Shown in pieces: positions 23,975-32,655 of a stretch of 39,982 bases of DNA. The DNA is taken from NCBI GenBank assembly GCA_037138755.1, contig JBAXHT010000005.1, positions 1-39,982 on the forward strand, written 5' to 3'. Position 1 is the stretch's first letter. Each line of letters opens with the position of its first letter. The notes beneath the pieces are model-generated. The model was given only the letters and a program-made list of their open reading frames with translations. It did no database searches and had not been told where the DNA came from. A program made the position numbers and the translations under genes. Source of the DNA: Armatimonadota bacterium. Lineage in GTDB: Bacteria > Armatimonadota > Fimbriimonadia > Fimbriimonadales > Fimbriimonadaceae.

Positions 23975-24604
23975 ATGGCAAAAAGAGACCTCTCACCCAG
24001 AGAAGAAGAGATCGTGGAGCTATGCGTTGAGGGCTTAACGAATGATGCAATTGCCCATAGGCTAGACATCAGTGTCGGAACGGTCAACACTTACTGGCTT
24101 AGAATACGCCTCAAAGTAGGTGGCAGCGGACGGACCGATACCGTTGTGAGGATTATCAAAGAGCGTGCGGAGAAGGCTCTTCGAGATGCGAATGTTGAGC
24201 GAAGGAGTTTGCTCGAGATGGTCGCCGAGCGTGAACATCATGTTGTGGAACTCCGAGCAGCACTTGCATTGTTCCACCTCGCTATGGATCAGATTAAGTC
24301 GACCGTCTGGGCGACTGACATGGATTTAGTCATTAACATCCTGGCAAACGGCGAATTCCCGTCCACTCACTTCGGCGTGAAATGGGAAGTGGGCAAGACG
24401 GTTTACGAAATTTTCAAATCACGAGACCCAGAAGCCCCCGCGATAAAGGCTCACTGTGAGGCCCTAACTGGCAAAGAAAGCGAAGTGCGACTCACAGGTG
24501 AGTTTGCGAGCATGGTTCTGAGAGTAGTTCCGCTTCAGGACGACACGGGAGAGTACATGGGGTGCATCAGCATCTTAAACAGCGTCGGTCAGGACCACGT
24601 CTAG
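23975..24604 (+). CDS. LuxR-type HTH regulator with C-terminal PAS-like domain
   Basis: The 209-residue protein begins with a GerE/LuxR-type HTH (residues ~5-60: LSPREEEIVELCVEGLTNDAIAHRLDISVGTVNTYWLRIRLKVG). A coiled coil follows (about residues 62-95, KERAEKALRDANVERRSLLEMV), then a PAS-like sensor domain (about 100-205, including STVWATDMDLVINILANG and VVPLQDDTGEYMGCISI). Most LuxR-type regulators carry the HTH at the C-terminus; here the order is reversed. No receiver domain is present, so it may sense its ligand directly. It is 4 bases behind the small conserved protein. Its TAG shares CTAG with the converging hrcA stop. Confidence 0.85.
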   Translation: MAKRDLSPREEEIVELCVEGLTNDAIAHRLDISVGTVNTYWLRIRLKVGGSGRTDTVVRIIKERAEKALRDANVERRSLLEMVAEREHHVVELRAALALFHLAMDQIKSTVWATDMDLVINILANGEFPSTHFGVKWEVGKTVYEIFKSRDPEAPAIKAHCEALTGKESEVRLTGEFASMVLRVVPLQDDTGEYMGCISILNSVGQDHV

Positions 24605-25623
24605 CCAAAGAATCGCGTGAGTGATCGACTGAGGGCGTCAGCGGTGAAATTGACGAGTGGAATGCTATCGTCGTAGTCCATCCGCGTTGGGCCGACAAGC
24701 GCAACTACTCCGACCTCACTTGGTCCGATCAGGTACGCCTTACGAATCACCGAGAAACGATGAAGTTGCTCGGCTCGGTTCTCCTTCCCAATTGTGACCA
24801 CATCGGCTTGCGGCTTCACTGCGTCATATAGAATGTCGGTTTCATCAAGCTCCCGAAAAAGGTCAGCAAGTGCGCCGGTATCCCGTTGAAATTCTGGCTT
24901 CGCAAAGAGATACTCTTCACCCTCGGTAATCAGTTTGCCACGGGTGAGCTGGCGAGCGATCGCCCTGACTTGGGTCCAAATTGTCGTTGTCAGCTTATCC
25001 GCAGGCGCGTTCTCGGTGTTTGGAGGTGTTTTTGATTTCGTCAAGGTCTTCAGGTCTCTTCCAATGAGATTCAGTTGCAACACCTGATTAGCGCGTCCTA
25101 CATCCTCTAGCGTTAGGTTTGTGGGACATTCAATCATCCGATTTTCGATGTGTCCGTTGCTGAATGCCACGACCAGTAGGGCCTGAGTGGGTCCTAACGC
25201 AGAGATCAAAGCCGTGCGAACTGTAACTGCCAGGTCGCGGACTGTCGTAGCCACGCCAAGTTGCTGAGTGGCCCGACTCAAAACTTTAACGGTGTCCCGA
25301 AGAAGATCGGTAAGTGCCTCGGTCTCATCCGATGCATCGCGGATGTTCTTTTGTCGCGTCTCATCGACATCTTTGGCGATTACAAGGCGATCGACGTAGA
25401 AACGGTAGCCACGATCCGATGGTACACGACCAGCGGATGTATGAGGTTGCTCCAGGAATCCGAGTTCGGACATCTCGGCGAGTTCGTTGCGGATTGTTGC
25501 AGACTTGACGCCAAGATCGTATTTTTGGGTGAGCATCTCGGAGCCGACGGGCTCGGCGCCCCTCACATACTCGATCACGATAGCGCGGAGCAGGGACTGC
25601 TTGCGGGGATCGAGGTCTTGCAT
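24601..25623 (-). CDS. hrcA: Heat-inducible transcription repressor HrcA
   Basis: HrcA represses groESL and dnaK operons by binding CIRCE elements and is kept active by GroEL. The 340-residue protein has the winged-helix N-terminus (LRAIVIEYVRGAEPVGSEMLTQKYDLGVKSATIRNELAEMSELGFLEQPHTSAGRVPSDRGYRFYVD). The GAF-like core and the C-terminal VVALVGPTRMDYDDSIPLVNFTADALSRSL segment follow. No chaperone gene is in the window and no CIRCE-like repeat (TTAGCACTC-N9-GAGTGCTAA) is seen upstream, so auto-regulation through CIRCE is not supported. The likely -10 element lies only 8 bases before the ATG. Confidence 0.95.
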   Translation of the reverse strand: MQDLDPRKQSLLRAIVIEYVRGAEPVGSEMLTQKYDLGVKSATIRNELAEMSELGFLEQPHTSAGRVPSDRGYRFYVDRLVIAKDVDETRQKNIRDASDETEALTDLLRDTVKVLSRATQQLGVATTVRDLAVTVRTALISALGPTQALLVVAFSNGHIENRMIECPTNLTLEDVGRANQVLQLNLIGRDLKTLTKSKTPPNTENAPADKLTTTIWTQVRAIARQLTRGKLITEGEEYLFAKPEFQRDTGALADLFRELDETDILYDAVKPQADVVTIGKENRAEQLHRFSVIRKAYLIGPSEVGVVALVGPTRMDYDDSIPLVNFTADALSRSLTRFFG

Positions 25624-25631
25624 CTTTCTAA

Positions 25632-25665
25632 ATTATAGCGGGGAACCCTTTTGCAGAGTTCCCCG
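25632..25665 (-). promoter_or_regulatory. hrcA -10 element and overlapping palindrome
   Basis: On the minus strand, TATAAT (25632-25637) lies 8 bases before the hrcA ATG, so transcription would begin at or next to the start codon. Directly upstream, CGGGGAAC (25639-25646) and GTTCCCCG (25658-25665) form an inverted repeat with an 11-base spacer across the -35 region, where no good -35 hexamer is seen. It could be an operator or the terminator stem of the cytochrome gene upstream. The 25666-25739 stretch shows nothing else. Confidence 0.45.
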
Positions 25666-25739
25666 ATCCGGACGCTTCGACACGCTTCGCCCAACATCGG
25701 TGGGTTGCGCAGCGAGGCTCCGCACTCCTTTTACTTGTT

Positions 25740-26021
25740 TTACTTGCCGGTATAGGGCTTTGTGGGCTTGCTTTCAGCACCGACCGCGCCCTCTTTAACT
25801 CCAGCCTTTTTCGCTTGGGCTTTTTCGACAAACTTCTTAAGACTGAGCTTGTTCGCTCCGTAGTAGATTCCTCGGAAGCCGCGCGCTCCGCCAGCATCGG
25901 TGAGATGGCAGTAGTTGCAGGCCTTCTTCTCTTTGGCCGCGAATGGAGGTTTGGCCTCGGCTTGGAACGTCGAAGCGGCAACGACGCCGACGACGGCGAA
26001 TAGAGCGATCACTTTCTTCAT
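25740..26021 (-). CDS. Small periplasmic c-type cytochrome-like protein
   Basis: The 93-residue protein has a signal peptide (MKKVIALFAVVGVVAASTFQAEA) and one haem-binding CNYCH motif (Cys35, Cys38, His39). A Lys/Ala-rich tail follows. No clear distal methionine ligand is visible, so the haem could have another axial ligand or the motif could serve another purpose. It would act as an electron carrier or haem protein outside the membrane. A -35/-10 pair lies upstream at 26055-26083. Confidence 0.75.
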   Translation of the reverse strand: MKKVIALFAVVGVVAASTFQAEAKPPFAAKEKKACNYCHLTDAGGARGFRGIYYGANKLSLKKFVEKAQAKKAGVKEGAVGAESKPTKPYTGK

Positions 26022-26054
26022 GGTGTAACTTGACCTGTCATTACTGACGAGCCA

Positions 26055-26083
26055 AGTTTATCTATCGGTACGGCGAAAGGCAA
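26055..26083 (-). promoter_or_regulatory. Likely sigma-70 promoter for cytochrome-like gene
   Basis: On the minus strand, TTGCCT (26078-26083) and TAAACT (26055-26060) are spaced by exactly 17 bases, each matching four of six consensus positions. The start point would be near 26048, leaving a leader of about 27 bases. The rest of 26022-26260 shows no gene. Confidence 0.45.
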
Positions 26084-26260
26084 GCAGAAATCCAATATTC
26101 GCATACGAGTTTGGGGTGGCGTGGCGATCGACATTCGGAAGGTGCTTTCGGAGGCTCATCGGAGCCTTTAGATCTGTTCTGCAGAGTCTTCGCGAAATCC
26201 AAGTACTAACCTAGCATCAGTACCTGCGAAGTCACAGTCAACTCGTGGCAACAAGAGGGC

Positions 26261-26584
26261 GTGAGCGCGCAGCTAGCCTATCAGATTCAGCCAGAAGAGC
26301 AACACGACACAGAAGTGATCTATCTGGTGATTCCGCCGACGGTGGCACCCATGTACGCGCCCCGGCCCTACTCGCTCGCCGAATCTCTCGCTCTGTTTGG
26401 CATGGAACTTCGCTGTCGAATGCAGTCTCTTACAGATAGCGGATTGGCTCTGTACGGTGCTTTGGCCTTAACCGCTTGCGTTGGCTATTCTCTTTACACG
26501 CTGAAGTCTGCAGCGGGCATCGACTTATTTCCGACTCAACATATCGAATCGTTTATTCCTATAAATGGATTCAATCGTTGGTAA
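26261..26584 (+). CDS. Possible small single-pass membrane protein
   Basis: The frame of 107 codons starts with GTG at 26261 (GAGGG just upstream, closer than usual). It has one membrane segment near residues 62-80 (LALYGALALTACVGYSLYTL), with a hydrophilic N-terminal half. The last 14 bases overlap the end of the dihydroorotase gene, tail to tail. The amino-acid make-up looks coding, but there is no recognised family and the start is weak. Confidence 0.5.
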   Translation: MSAQLAYQIQPEEQHDTEVIYLVIPPTVAPMYAPRPYSLAESLALFGMELRCRMQSLTDSGLALYGALALTACVGYSLYTLKSAAGIDLFPTQHIESFIPINGFNRW

Positions 26585-27902
26585 AGTCCACGACTTTACC
26601 TCTCGGTATTCCGTGAGTGATGCCTTCTGACATCGCCTCGAAGCCACCAACATAGACGGCCTCCACGGAGCCTGTAAACGTTTCCCCATGATAAGGTGAC
26701 CAACCGCACTTCGAGTGGAATTTGGATTCGTCAACGATGTAAGAGTTTCTTGGATCAACCAGAACAAGATCGGCGTCGAAGTCGGGAGCGATCTTTCCTT
26801 TATGTCGCATCGTGTAGAGAGCCGCTGGCGTCTCACAGAGCATTTTTGCGATGGTTCGGTAGCTGATTCGTCCCTGGGCTGCAAATGTAAGAAGCACCGG
26901 CAGCATAGTCTCAACTCCTGGCATCCCGCTGGGGCTGGATGGATAAGGCTTAGACTTTTCTTCCAACGTGTGCGGCGCATGATCTGAGCCAAAAACATCA
27001 AACAGCCCCTCTTGTAAAGCAGTCCAAATCGCCGCACGATGCTCTTCGGTCCGTATGGGCGGATTCATTTGAACCTTAGTCCCAAGTCGCTCGTAGGCTT
27101 CCGGAGCGGCAAACCAGAGATGCTGAGGGGTGGCTTCGCAAGTCACAGGCAGACCTTTAGCTTTTGCTGCCTTGAGCATTGGAAGTTCGTCGGCGGTTGA
27201 GATATGCAGCACATGAACCGGACGACCCGTCTTTTCGCAGATGCGCAGAAGGCGCTCGGTGCAGAGTCTTGCGCTCTCGGAATCGCGCAGAAAGTGGTGC
27301 TCGTGGACCGAAGGGTTCTCCGAGATCAACTCCTTGCGCTCAGAGTTTCGGGCTTCGTCTTCGCTGTGAAATGCCACCCGTCGCTTTCCGTGGCGCAGGA
27401 CTCTCTCGACATCTTCGTCGCTGGCGACGAGTAGATCACCCGTACTGGAACCCATAAAGACCTTTATCCCCGGGGTTCCGGGGAGATTCTCATACTCACC
27501 AAGCATTTCCGCGTTGCTTGGCGAGGCGCCGAAGAAGAAGCCAAAGTTGACCCATGAACGCCCCGTCGCTCGCTTGATCTTGTCCTCAAGTGCAGCAGGC
27601 GTCGTGGTTTCCGGTTTGGTGTTCGGCATTTCAAGGTAGGTCGTAATCCCGCCGTGGAGAGCCGCAAGTGATCCGGACGCAAGATCTTCCTTGTGCTCCA
27701 AACCGGGTTCTCTAAAGTGCACTTGAGTATCGATTCCTCCTGGCATCACCATGAGGCCTCTGACATCCTTTTGCACTTCCGCAGTGCTTTGAGCGAGTGA
27801 ACCTATTTCGACAATTTTTCCGCCTTTGATTGCAATATCCGCCTCGTGAATACCATCCGAGCTCAGTACCTGGGCGTTGCGTAAAATCGTGTCGAAGCTC
27901 AT
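26571..27902 (-). CDS. pyrC: Dihydroorotase (class I)
   Basis: PyrC closes carbamoyl-aspartate to dihydroorotate in pyrimidine synthesis. From ATG 27902 (MSFDTILRNAQVLSSDG) the protein has 443 residues; an upstream start at 27950 would add 16. Key features are VMPGGIDTQVHFREPGLEHKEDL (zinc-binding HxHxxREPG-type motif with the first His replaced by Gln in QVHF), a Lys for carbamylation (GIKVFMGSSTG), HILHIST-type VHVLHISTADE, and the catalytic FGSDHAPHT. Class I enzymes usually have DxHVHFREPG, so the Gln at the first ligand position is a deviation. It diverges from the gene at 27944. No other pyr gene is close. Confidence 0.9.
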   Translation of the reverse strand: MSFDTILRNAQVLSSDGIHEADIAIKGGKIVEIGSLAQSTAEVQKDVRGLMVMPGGIDTQVHFREPGLEHKEDLASGSLAALHGGITTYLEMPNTKPETTTPAALEDKIKRATGRSWVNFGFFFGASPSNAEMLGEYENLPGTPGIKVFMGSSTGDLLVASDEDVERVLRHGKRRVAFHSEDEARNSERKELISENPSVHEHHFLRDSESARLCTERLLRICEKTGRPVHVLHISTADELPMLKAAKAKGLPVTCEATPQHLWFAAPEAYERLGTKVQMNPPIRTEEHRAAIWTALQEGLFDVFGSDHAPHTLEEKSKPYPSSPSGMPGVETMLPVLLTFAAQGRISYRTIAKMLCETPAALYTMRHKGKIAPDFDADLVLVDPRNSYIVDESKFHSKCGWSPYHGETFTGSVEAVYVGGFEAMSEGITHGIPRGKVVDFTND

Positions 27903-27943
27903 GGCAGTATTATGAACTAAGAAACTCTGCCGAGAATCAAGAT

Positions 27944-28660
27944 ATGGCAATCTTGTTAACCATCGTTGGGTTGGGTCTTTCCAACTTCTCCGGTAAGCCT
28001 ATCGCCTCGGAAATGGAAGTTGGTGCAAGGCTCGCCAAGAAAGGGAAGGGGATTGACCGCGTTTTGGGGCTTAATCGAGTTGTCTTCCGAAGCTGGTTCG
28101 ATGGCGAGCGGATGGTCGATGTGGAGCACGCCGTCATCATGACTCCAGGTTTGCTCTCGCGATGGCTTGGGCACCAACAAGCCTGCGGAGAGAAAGAAAT
28201 TCAGCCCGCCTGGGATCGGTTTGCGTCCCAGTCTCATGGCAGGACCTTGGTGTTCTTTCGGCTCGCTACTTTGAATACTCTCGATTTAACTGACGGAGAC
28301 GAGTCGGATACTGGCCAGCCGTCGCTCTTTGATGAGGTTGAGATTGGGTTTGGCCAAACCACAAACCGTAAGGCTGGACCAGCCAGGTTCGCTCCTCTGG
28401 TGTTGAAGAGTATTCAGGATATCCAGGATCGTCACCCCCGGGACGTTTTGAAGACATCGTGGGATCAGGTTGTTTCGAGGGTCGTTGCTTGGCCCACTCT
28501 GCCCCTACCGGACCTCGATTCTCCAATACGCTGGGGTCGGAATCGCGTTGTGGGTTTCCTTGCGGAGTTGCCGACTATTACTGACACCCATTACGGTGCC
28601 TTTCAAATTCGCTACGCTGGGCGCAACCGGGTCGTTCGATTCGAGTTGCCGAAGAGTTAA
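27944..28660 (+). CDS. Hypothetical protein
   Basis: The ATG at 27944 gives 238 residues; the frame is open further upstream into pyrC, but that part is antisense to it. There is no signal peptide, though the N-terminus is mildly hydrophobic (MAILLTIVGLGLSNFSG). Charged and aromatic residues are well spread, including the phrases RVVFRSWFDGERMVDVEHAV, GRTLVFFRLATLNTLDL and the C-terminal RYAGRNRVVRFELPKS. No family is recognised. It lies 9 bases before the exonuclease gene on the same strand, so the two are likely co-transcribed. Confidence 0.7.
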   Translation: MAILLTIVGLGLSNFSGKPIASEMEVGARLAKKGKGIDRVLGLNRVVFRSWFDGERMVDVEHAVIMTPGLLSRWLGHQQACGEKEIQPAWDRFASQSHGRTLVFFRLATLNTLDLTDGDESDTGQPSLFDEVEIGFGQTTNRKAGPARFAPLVLKSIQDIQDRHPRDVLKTSWDQVVSRVVAWPTLPLPDLDSPIRWGRNRVVGFLAELPTITDTHYGAFQIRYAGRNRVVRFELPKS

Positions 28661-28669
28661 ACTCTGCGA

Positions 28670-29440
28670 ATGAAGATTGCGACCTACAACGCCGCGGGAT
28701 CGCGTGCTCGACTGCCACGCATTCTGGATTGGCTCGAAGAGAATCAGCCTGATGTCTTGGCCATTCAGGAAACGAAGGCCGAGAACGACAAGTTTCCCCG
28801 AGCGGAGATCGAAGCGCTTGGGTATCACATGGCTCTGAATGGGCAGAAAGCTTGGAACGGAGTCGCGCTCCTGAGTAAGACTCCGATCGAAGATCAGCGC
28901 ACTGGGTTTGGAGATCCAGAGATGCCGGAAGATGCTCGCATTGTTTCGGGAGTGATTCAGGGCATCCGAATCGTAAACACATATGTTCCGAACGGGAACA
29001 CGGTCGGTGCCGAGAAGTGGATCTACAAGATGAAGTGGTTGGAAAGGTTTCGCGACTACATCTTCGAACACCCTAAGGGCGAACCGCTGATTTGGCTCGG
29101 GGACATCAATATCGCGCCGCAGCCCCACGACGTTTATGATTCTGCAAAGATGTTGGGAAGCGTGGGGCACCACCCCGACGAGTTCTCACGGCTCTCGAAG
29201 ATTGTTGAATACGGTCTAATCGACGTGTTTCGCCTCCATGAGTTTGGTGGCGGACACTATTCGTATTGGGAGTTCACGGTTCCGCAAGCGGTTCAGCGAG
29301 GGATCGGCTGGAGAATCGATCATATCTACGCAACCGAAGAGCTTGCTGAGAAGTGCGTTAGCTGCACGATAGACAAAAACGCTCGGCTCCTTGAGAAGCC
29401 GAGCGATCATACATTTGTGGTTGCCGAGTTTGAGCTTTGA
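28670..29440 (+). CDS. xthA: Exodeoxyribonuclease III (AP endonuclease family)
   Basis: The enzyme cleaves at abasic sites and trims 3' ends in base excision repair. The 256-residue protein has the EEP fold motifs: KIATYNAAGSRAR (Asn7), LAIQETKA (Glu34, metal), NTYVPNGN, the GDINIAP active-site Asp/Asn, RGIGWRIDHIYAT, and the C-terminal SDHTFVVAEFEL (Asp-His pair). The N-terminal tract reads YNAAGSRAR where WNVNGIRAR is usual, so it is a somewhat divergent member. The strong hairpin at 29439-29468 overlaps its stop. Confidence 0.94.
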   Translation: MKIATYNAAGSRARLPRILDWLEENQPDVLAIQETKAENDKFPRAEIEALGYHMALNGQKAWNGVALLSKTPIEDQRTGFGDPEMPEDARIVSGVIQGIRIVNTYVPNGNTVGAEKWIYKMKWLERFRDYIFEHPKGEPLIWLGDINIAPQPHDVYDSAKMLGSVGHHPDEFSRLSKIVEYGLIDVFRLHEFGGGHYSYWEFTVPQAVQRGIGWRIDHIYATEELAEKCVSCTIDKNARLLEKPSDHTFVVAEFEL

Positions 29441-29468
29441 GCCTTCAGCCACTGAAGAGTGAAGGCTC
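29439..29468. terminator. Hairpin between xthA and hppA, no T-run
   Basis: GAGCCTTCA (29439-29447) and TGAAGGCTC (29460-29468) pair perfectly across a 12-base loop that itself has a small TTCAG/CTGAA pairing. It sits between converging genes (xthA stop 29440, hppA stop 29485). No T-run follows on either strand. Confidence 0.5.
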
Positions 29469-29484
29469 ATCGCTGGCAGCGACG

Positions 29485-32400
29485 TCAATCGTTCATATGC
29501 TCGAGTTGCTCGGCGAGTGAACCCTTCTTGCTTCGAAGGAACGCAAACACTAGTGCCGCAATCGCAACCGCAGTGACAACCCAGCCGAGAACTCCGCTGG
29601 TCTGAGGCTGAATCACGACTCCAACGATCAACAGGGCAACCAGGTTCATAACCTTGATCAACGGGTTGAGTGCAGGGCCTGCGGTGTCCTTGAAGGGATC
29701 GCCGACGGTGTCGCATACGACCGATGCCTTGTGAGCTTCGGTGCCTTTTCCGCCGTGGAGTCCGTCTTCGATGACCTTCTTAGCGTTGTCCCACATTCCG
29801 CCCGAGTTTGCGAGCAGTACGGCCATTAACTGACCGCTAGCGATTGCACCGGCAAGGAAGCCTCCCAGTGCCATTGCGCCACTCAGGTTGTACTCGGTTT
29901 CACCGACCATGACGGGAGCCTTCCCAATTCCAAAGCCGAAGGCAACCGCGACGGGAAGGAAGATCGCAAGGATTCCTGGTCCGAGCAGTTCGCGCTGAGC
30001 TGCCGCTGTAACAATCGCGACGCATCGAGCGTAGTCCGGCTTGGTCTCTCCCTTGAGGATGCCCGGCATTTCTCGGAATTGACGTCGCACTTCAGAAATC
30101 AGCTCAAAGGCTGCGCGGCCCACGGCGTTGATAGCGAAGGAGCTGAACAGGTAAGGCGCTGCGGCACCAATGAGGAGTCCGAGGAACACCTCCGGAACGT
30201 CAAGTCGCAGGCCTTGGATTTCAAGGTGAGACGATTCGACGAACGATTGGAACAAAGCGACGGCGGCGACGACTGCAGTGGTAATCGCAAAGCCCTTTGT
30301 GAGCGCCTTGGTCGTGTTTCCTGCGGCGTCGAGTCGCTGGAGCGAGGTGGAGCCGTACTCGTTGTGGCTCTCTCCGGACATCTCGAACACGCCTTGAGCG
30401 TTGTCGGAGATCGGTCCGAATGTGTCCATTGCAAGGATGTAGGCAGTTGTTGTAAGGAGCCCGAGGCCGACCAAGGCGATTCCGTAGAACGCCATGATCA
30501 TAGAGCCGTACTCAGCCGGCGGGAACAAGTTGAGCGGAACCAGGAGAGCGACAACGATGGCGAGAACCATGAAGACGCTGGACTCTAGGCCGTATGCGAA
30601 ACCGGAGATCAGCATTGGAGCTGGTCCAGCCGTTGCAACACCCGCAACTTCTTTACAAGGTCGCTTGGATGCGCTGACGTAGTAGTTCGTGAGGAACTCA
30701 ACCGCGATAGCGACGATAATCCCGAAGACAACTGCCAAAGCAAACTTGTACCACGGAATCCTGACGGTTTCCACAGCGGCCGCGTTCTCGATCTGAACCG
30801 CAGCCGGTGCACTTGCGGTCGGGTCTTTTTCTTTGGCAACGTCGGCAGCCTTCATTTCTTCGACCGTCTTTCGGAAGAAGGTGATGGACTCACCACCCTG
30901 GAACTTGTCAGGGCGGTCTACTCCTGGAGCCGAAACTAGGGCGAAGCGATCTTCGCTTGGCGAATAGTAGAGGCTGACCGGCTTCTTCGCAAGGATCTTG
31001 ATATCTGCGGTGCCTTTTTGTGCAGCAATGGCTTCTTTACCCTTAGTGAGCTGCTCGTCAATCTTTTTGGGTTCGCCAGGACCTAGCCAAATGGTTTGCT
31101 TGCTTGATTGAGCAGGCTGTCCCTGTTGGGCAGGCATGGTGATGTTTGCTTCAAGCTTGACTGCTACGTACTCTTTACCAAATCGCTCAGCTATTGTCGT
31201 GTACTTGTTAGTCTGGAAGTCCTTTTCATCAAAGCCGCGGGTAACCGCGTAGCTGAGCGCTGGGAAGGACTTCGCCGCAAGCTCGTCTTGGGTGACTTCT
31301 TTGAAGCCAGCGAGCCCCTTCGGCATCTTAAGACCAGCGCCCGGAGTTGCGATGAGTTGCCTGACGTTAGTCTCGTCATCCTTATCCGTTGCCGAAAGGC
31401 CAAGAGCTTTGACTCGGCTGTCCTCCAAGATGTCTTTCTCGGAAACCTTTGACTCTTCGATTTTCTTCGATTTGGCTAGGTCAGCCTGAACCAATTTGAC
31501 CGTCGCCATCACTTTGGACTGCGCGGTGGATTGAGTCAAGATTTCGCGGAGCGAAACGTTGTTGAGTAGGAAGAACGAAAGGGCAAACGCGCCGATCGCG
31601 GAGATCAGAGCGGTGAGGCGGAATCCGCCAAGAATTGGTTTGAGTGGATCGCTGTCGAGGTCATCATTTCCTTTAACTCCTGCAATTCCCACCATTGAGG
31701 CAACGATTCCGACTGCGCACGCGGCGAGAGCAAACACGATGAGCTTGGGCCAGGTGTTGCCGTCGAGAACAGTCGAGGTTGCGGCACCGAGGACGATGGT
31801 CGCGACCAGCATAACCACGTACGACTCAAAGACATCCGCGGCCATACCAGCACAGTCTCCAACGTTGTCACCAACGTTGTCAGCGATTGTTGCTGGGTTC
31901 ATCGGAGAGTCTTCAGGGATTCCTGCTTCGACCTTTCCGACAAGGTCTGCGCCAACGTCAGCAGCCTTAGTGTAGATGCCGCCTCCGACGCGCATGAAGA
32001 GCGCAGCAAGTGAGCCACCAAATCCGTAGCCTACGAGAAGTGTTGTTGCCTGTGAAGGGAACACGATGAGAATCATCGAAGAGAAGAACAGGCCGACGCC
32101 GATGGTGACAAGACCGGCTACCGATCCGGCTCGGAAGGCGATTTCGAGAGCCTTCTTGTTCGATGTAAGGGCAGCGTTAGCAACTCGCGCGTTGGCCTTG
32201 ACGGCCATGATCATTCCCGCAAAACCGGAGAAGTACGAGGAGATGACTCCGATCAGGAACGCGACGCCAACCAGTCCGGCGACCATACCCATTCCCTTGT
32301 AGTAAAGGGCGCTGAGTGCGAAGATCAAGACCACAATGAACGGAGCCATCATCTTGATTTGCTGGCTTAAGTAAGCCCGTGCGCCGTCTTCGATGGCGGT

Positions 32401-32655
32401 CTGGACAAACTGCATGCCCTCGCTACCGCGATCTTCTGTCATGAGCTTTTTCGCCATCCTCATGGCGACGATGACGCCCACGACGCCGAGAATGGCGGCG
32501 ATGAGGAGGATGATCTTATCTTGAGATCCAAACTTGAGATGGACGTTCTCGCCTTCAGCGGCAAATGCCGACGCTGCAGAAAGGAGTCCTAATCCAAGGG
32601 AAATGAAAAGGCGGTGCGCGCTTCGTTGCGCGACGGGTTGCTGTTTTGACTTCAT
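29485..32655 (-). CDS. hppA: Membrane proton pyrophosphatase with large extra domain
   Basis: The enzyme hydrolyses PPi and pumps H+ across the membrane. The ATG at 32655 (MKSKQQPV) gives 1056 residues against ~680-770 usual; the frame is open up to 32847 but that part overlaps the tRNA. A signal-peptide-like N-terminus ends near FAAEG. Core motifs are DVGADLVGKVEAGIPEDSP...DNVGDNVGDCAGMAADVFESY (233-279), GNTTKALTKGFAI (779-791) and DTVGDPFKDTAGPALNP (982-998). Lys783 and Thr786 fit the K+-independent, H+-type class. Residues ~367-630 are a hydrophilic insertion in the loop before the helix FALAVVFGIIVAIAVEFLTNYYV. By the known topology this loop should be periplasmic. Confidence 0.93.
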   Translation of the reverse strand: MKSKQQPVAQRSAHRLFISLGLGLLSAASAFAAEGENVHLKFGSQDKIILLIAAILGVVGVIVAMRMAKKLMTEDRGSEGMQFVQTAIEDGARAYLSQQIKMMAPFIVVLIFALSALYYKGMGMVAGLVGVAFLIGVISSYFSGFAGMIMAVKANARVANAALTSNKKALEIAFRAGSVAGLVTIGVGLFFSSMILIVFPSQATTLLVGYGFGGSLAALFMRVGGGIYTKAADVGADLVGKVEAGIPEDSPMNPATIADNVGDNVGDCAGMAADVFESYVVMLVATIVLGAATSTVLDGNTWPKLIVFALAACAVGIVASMVGIAGVKGNDDLDSDPLKPILGGFRLTALISAIGAFALSFFLLNNVSLREILTQSTAQSKVMATVKLVQADLAKSKKIEESKVSEKDILEDSRVKALGLSATDKDDETNVRQLIATPGAGLKMPKGLAGFKEVTQDELAAKSFPALSYAVTRGFDEKDFQTNKYTTIAERFGKEYVAVKLEANITMPAQQGQPAQSSKQTIWLGPGEPKKIDEQLTKGKEAIAAQKGTADIKILAKKPVSLYYSPSEDRFALVSAPGVDRPDKFQGGESITFFRKTVEEMKAADVAKEKDPTASAPAAVQIENAAAVETVRIPWYKFALAVVFGIIVAIAVEFLTNYYVSASKRPCKEVAGVATAGPAPMLISGFAYGLESSVFMVLAIVVALLVPLNLFPPAEYGSMIMAFYGIALVGLGLLTTTAYILAMDTFGPISDNAQGVFEMSGESHNEYGSTSLQRLDAAGNTTKALTKGFAITTAVVAAVALFQSFVESSHLEIQGLRLDVPEVFLGLLIGAAAPYLFSSFAINAVGRAAFELISEVRRQFREMPGILKGETKPDYARCVAIVTAAAQRELLGPGILAIFLPVAVAFGFGIGKAPVMVGETEYNLSGAMALGGFLAGAIASGQLMAVLLANSGGMWDNAKKVIEDGLHGGKGTEAHKASVVCDTVGDPFKDTAGPALNPLIKVMNLVALLIVGVVIQPQTSGVLGWVVTAVAIAALVFAFLRSKKGSLAEQLEHMND

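Noticed and set aside
25624-25740. CIRCE element upstream of hrcA
   Set aside because: The inverted repeat there does not match TTAGCACTC-N9-GAGTGCTAA; no other candidate was seen.
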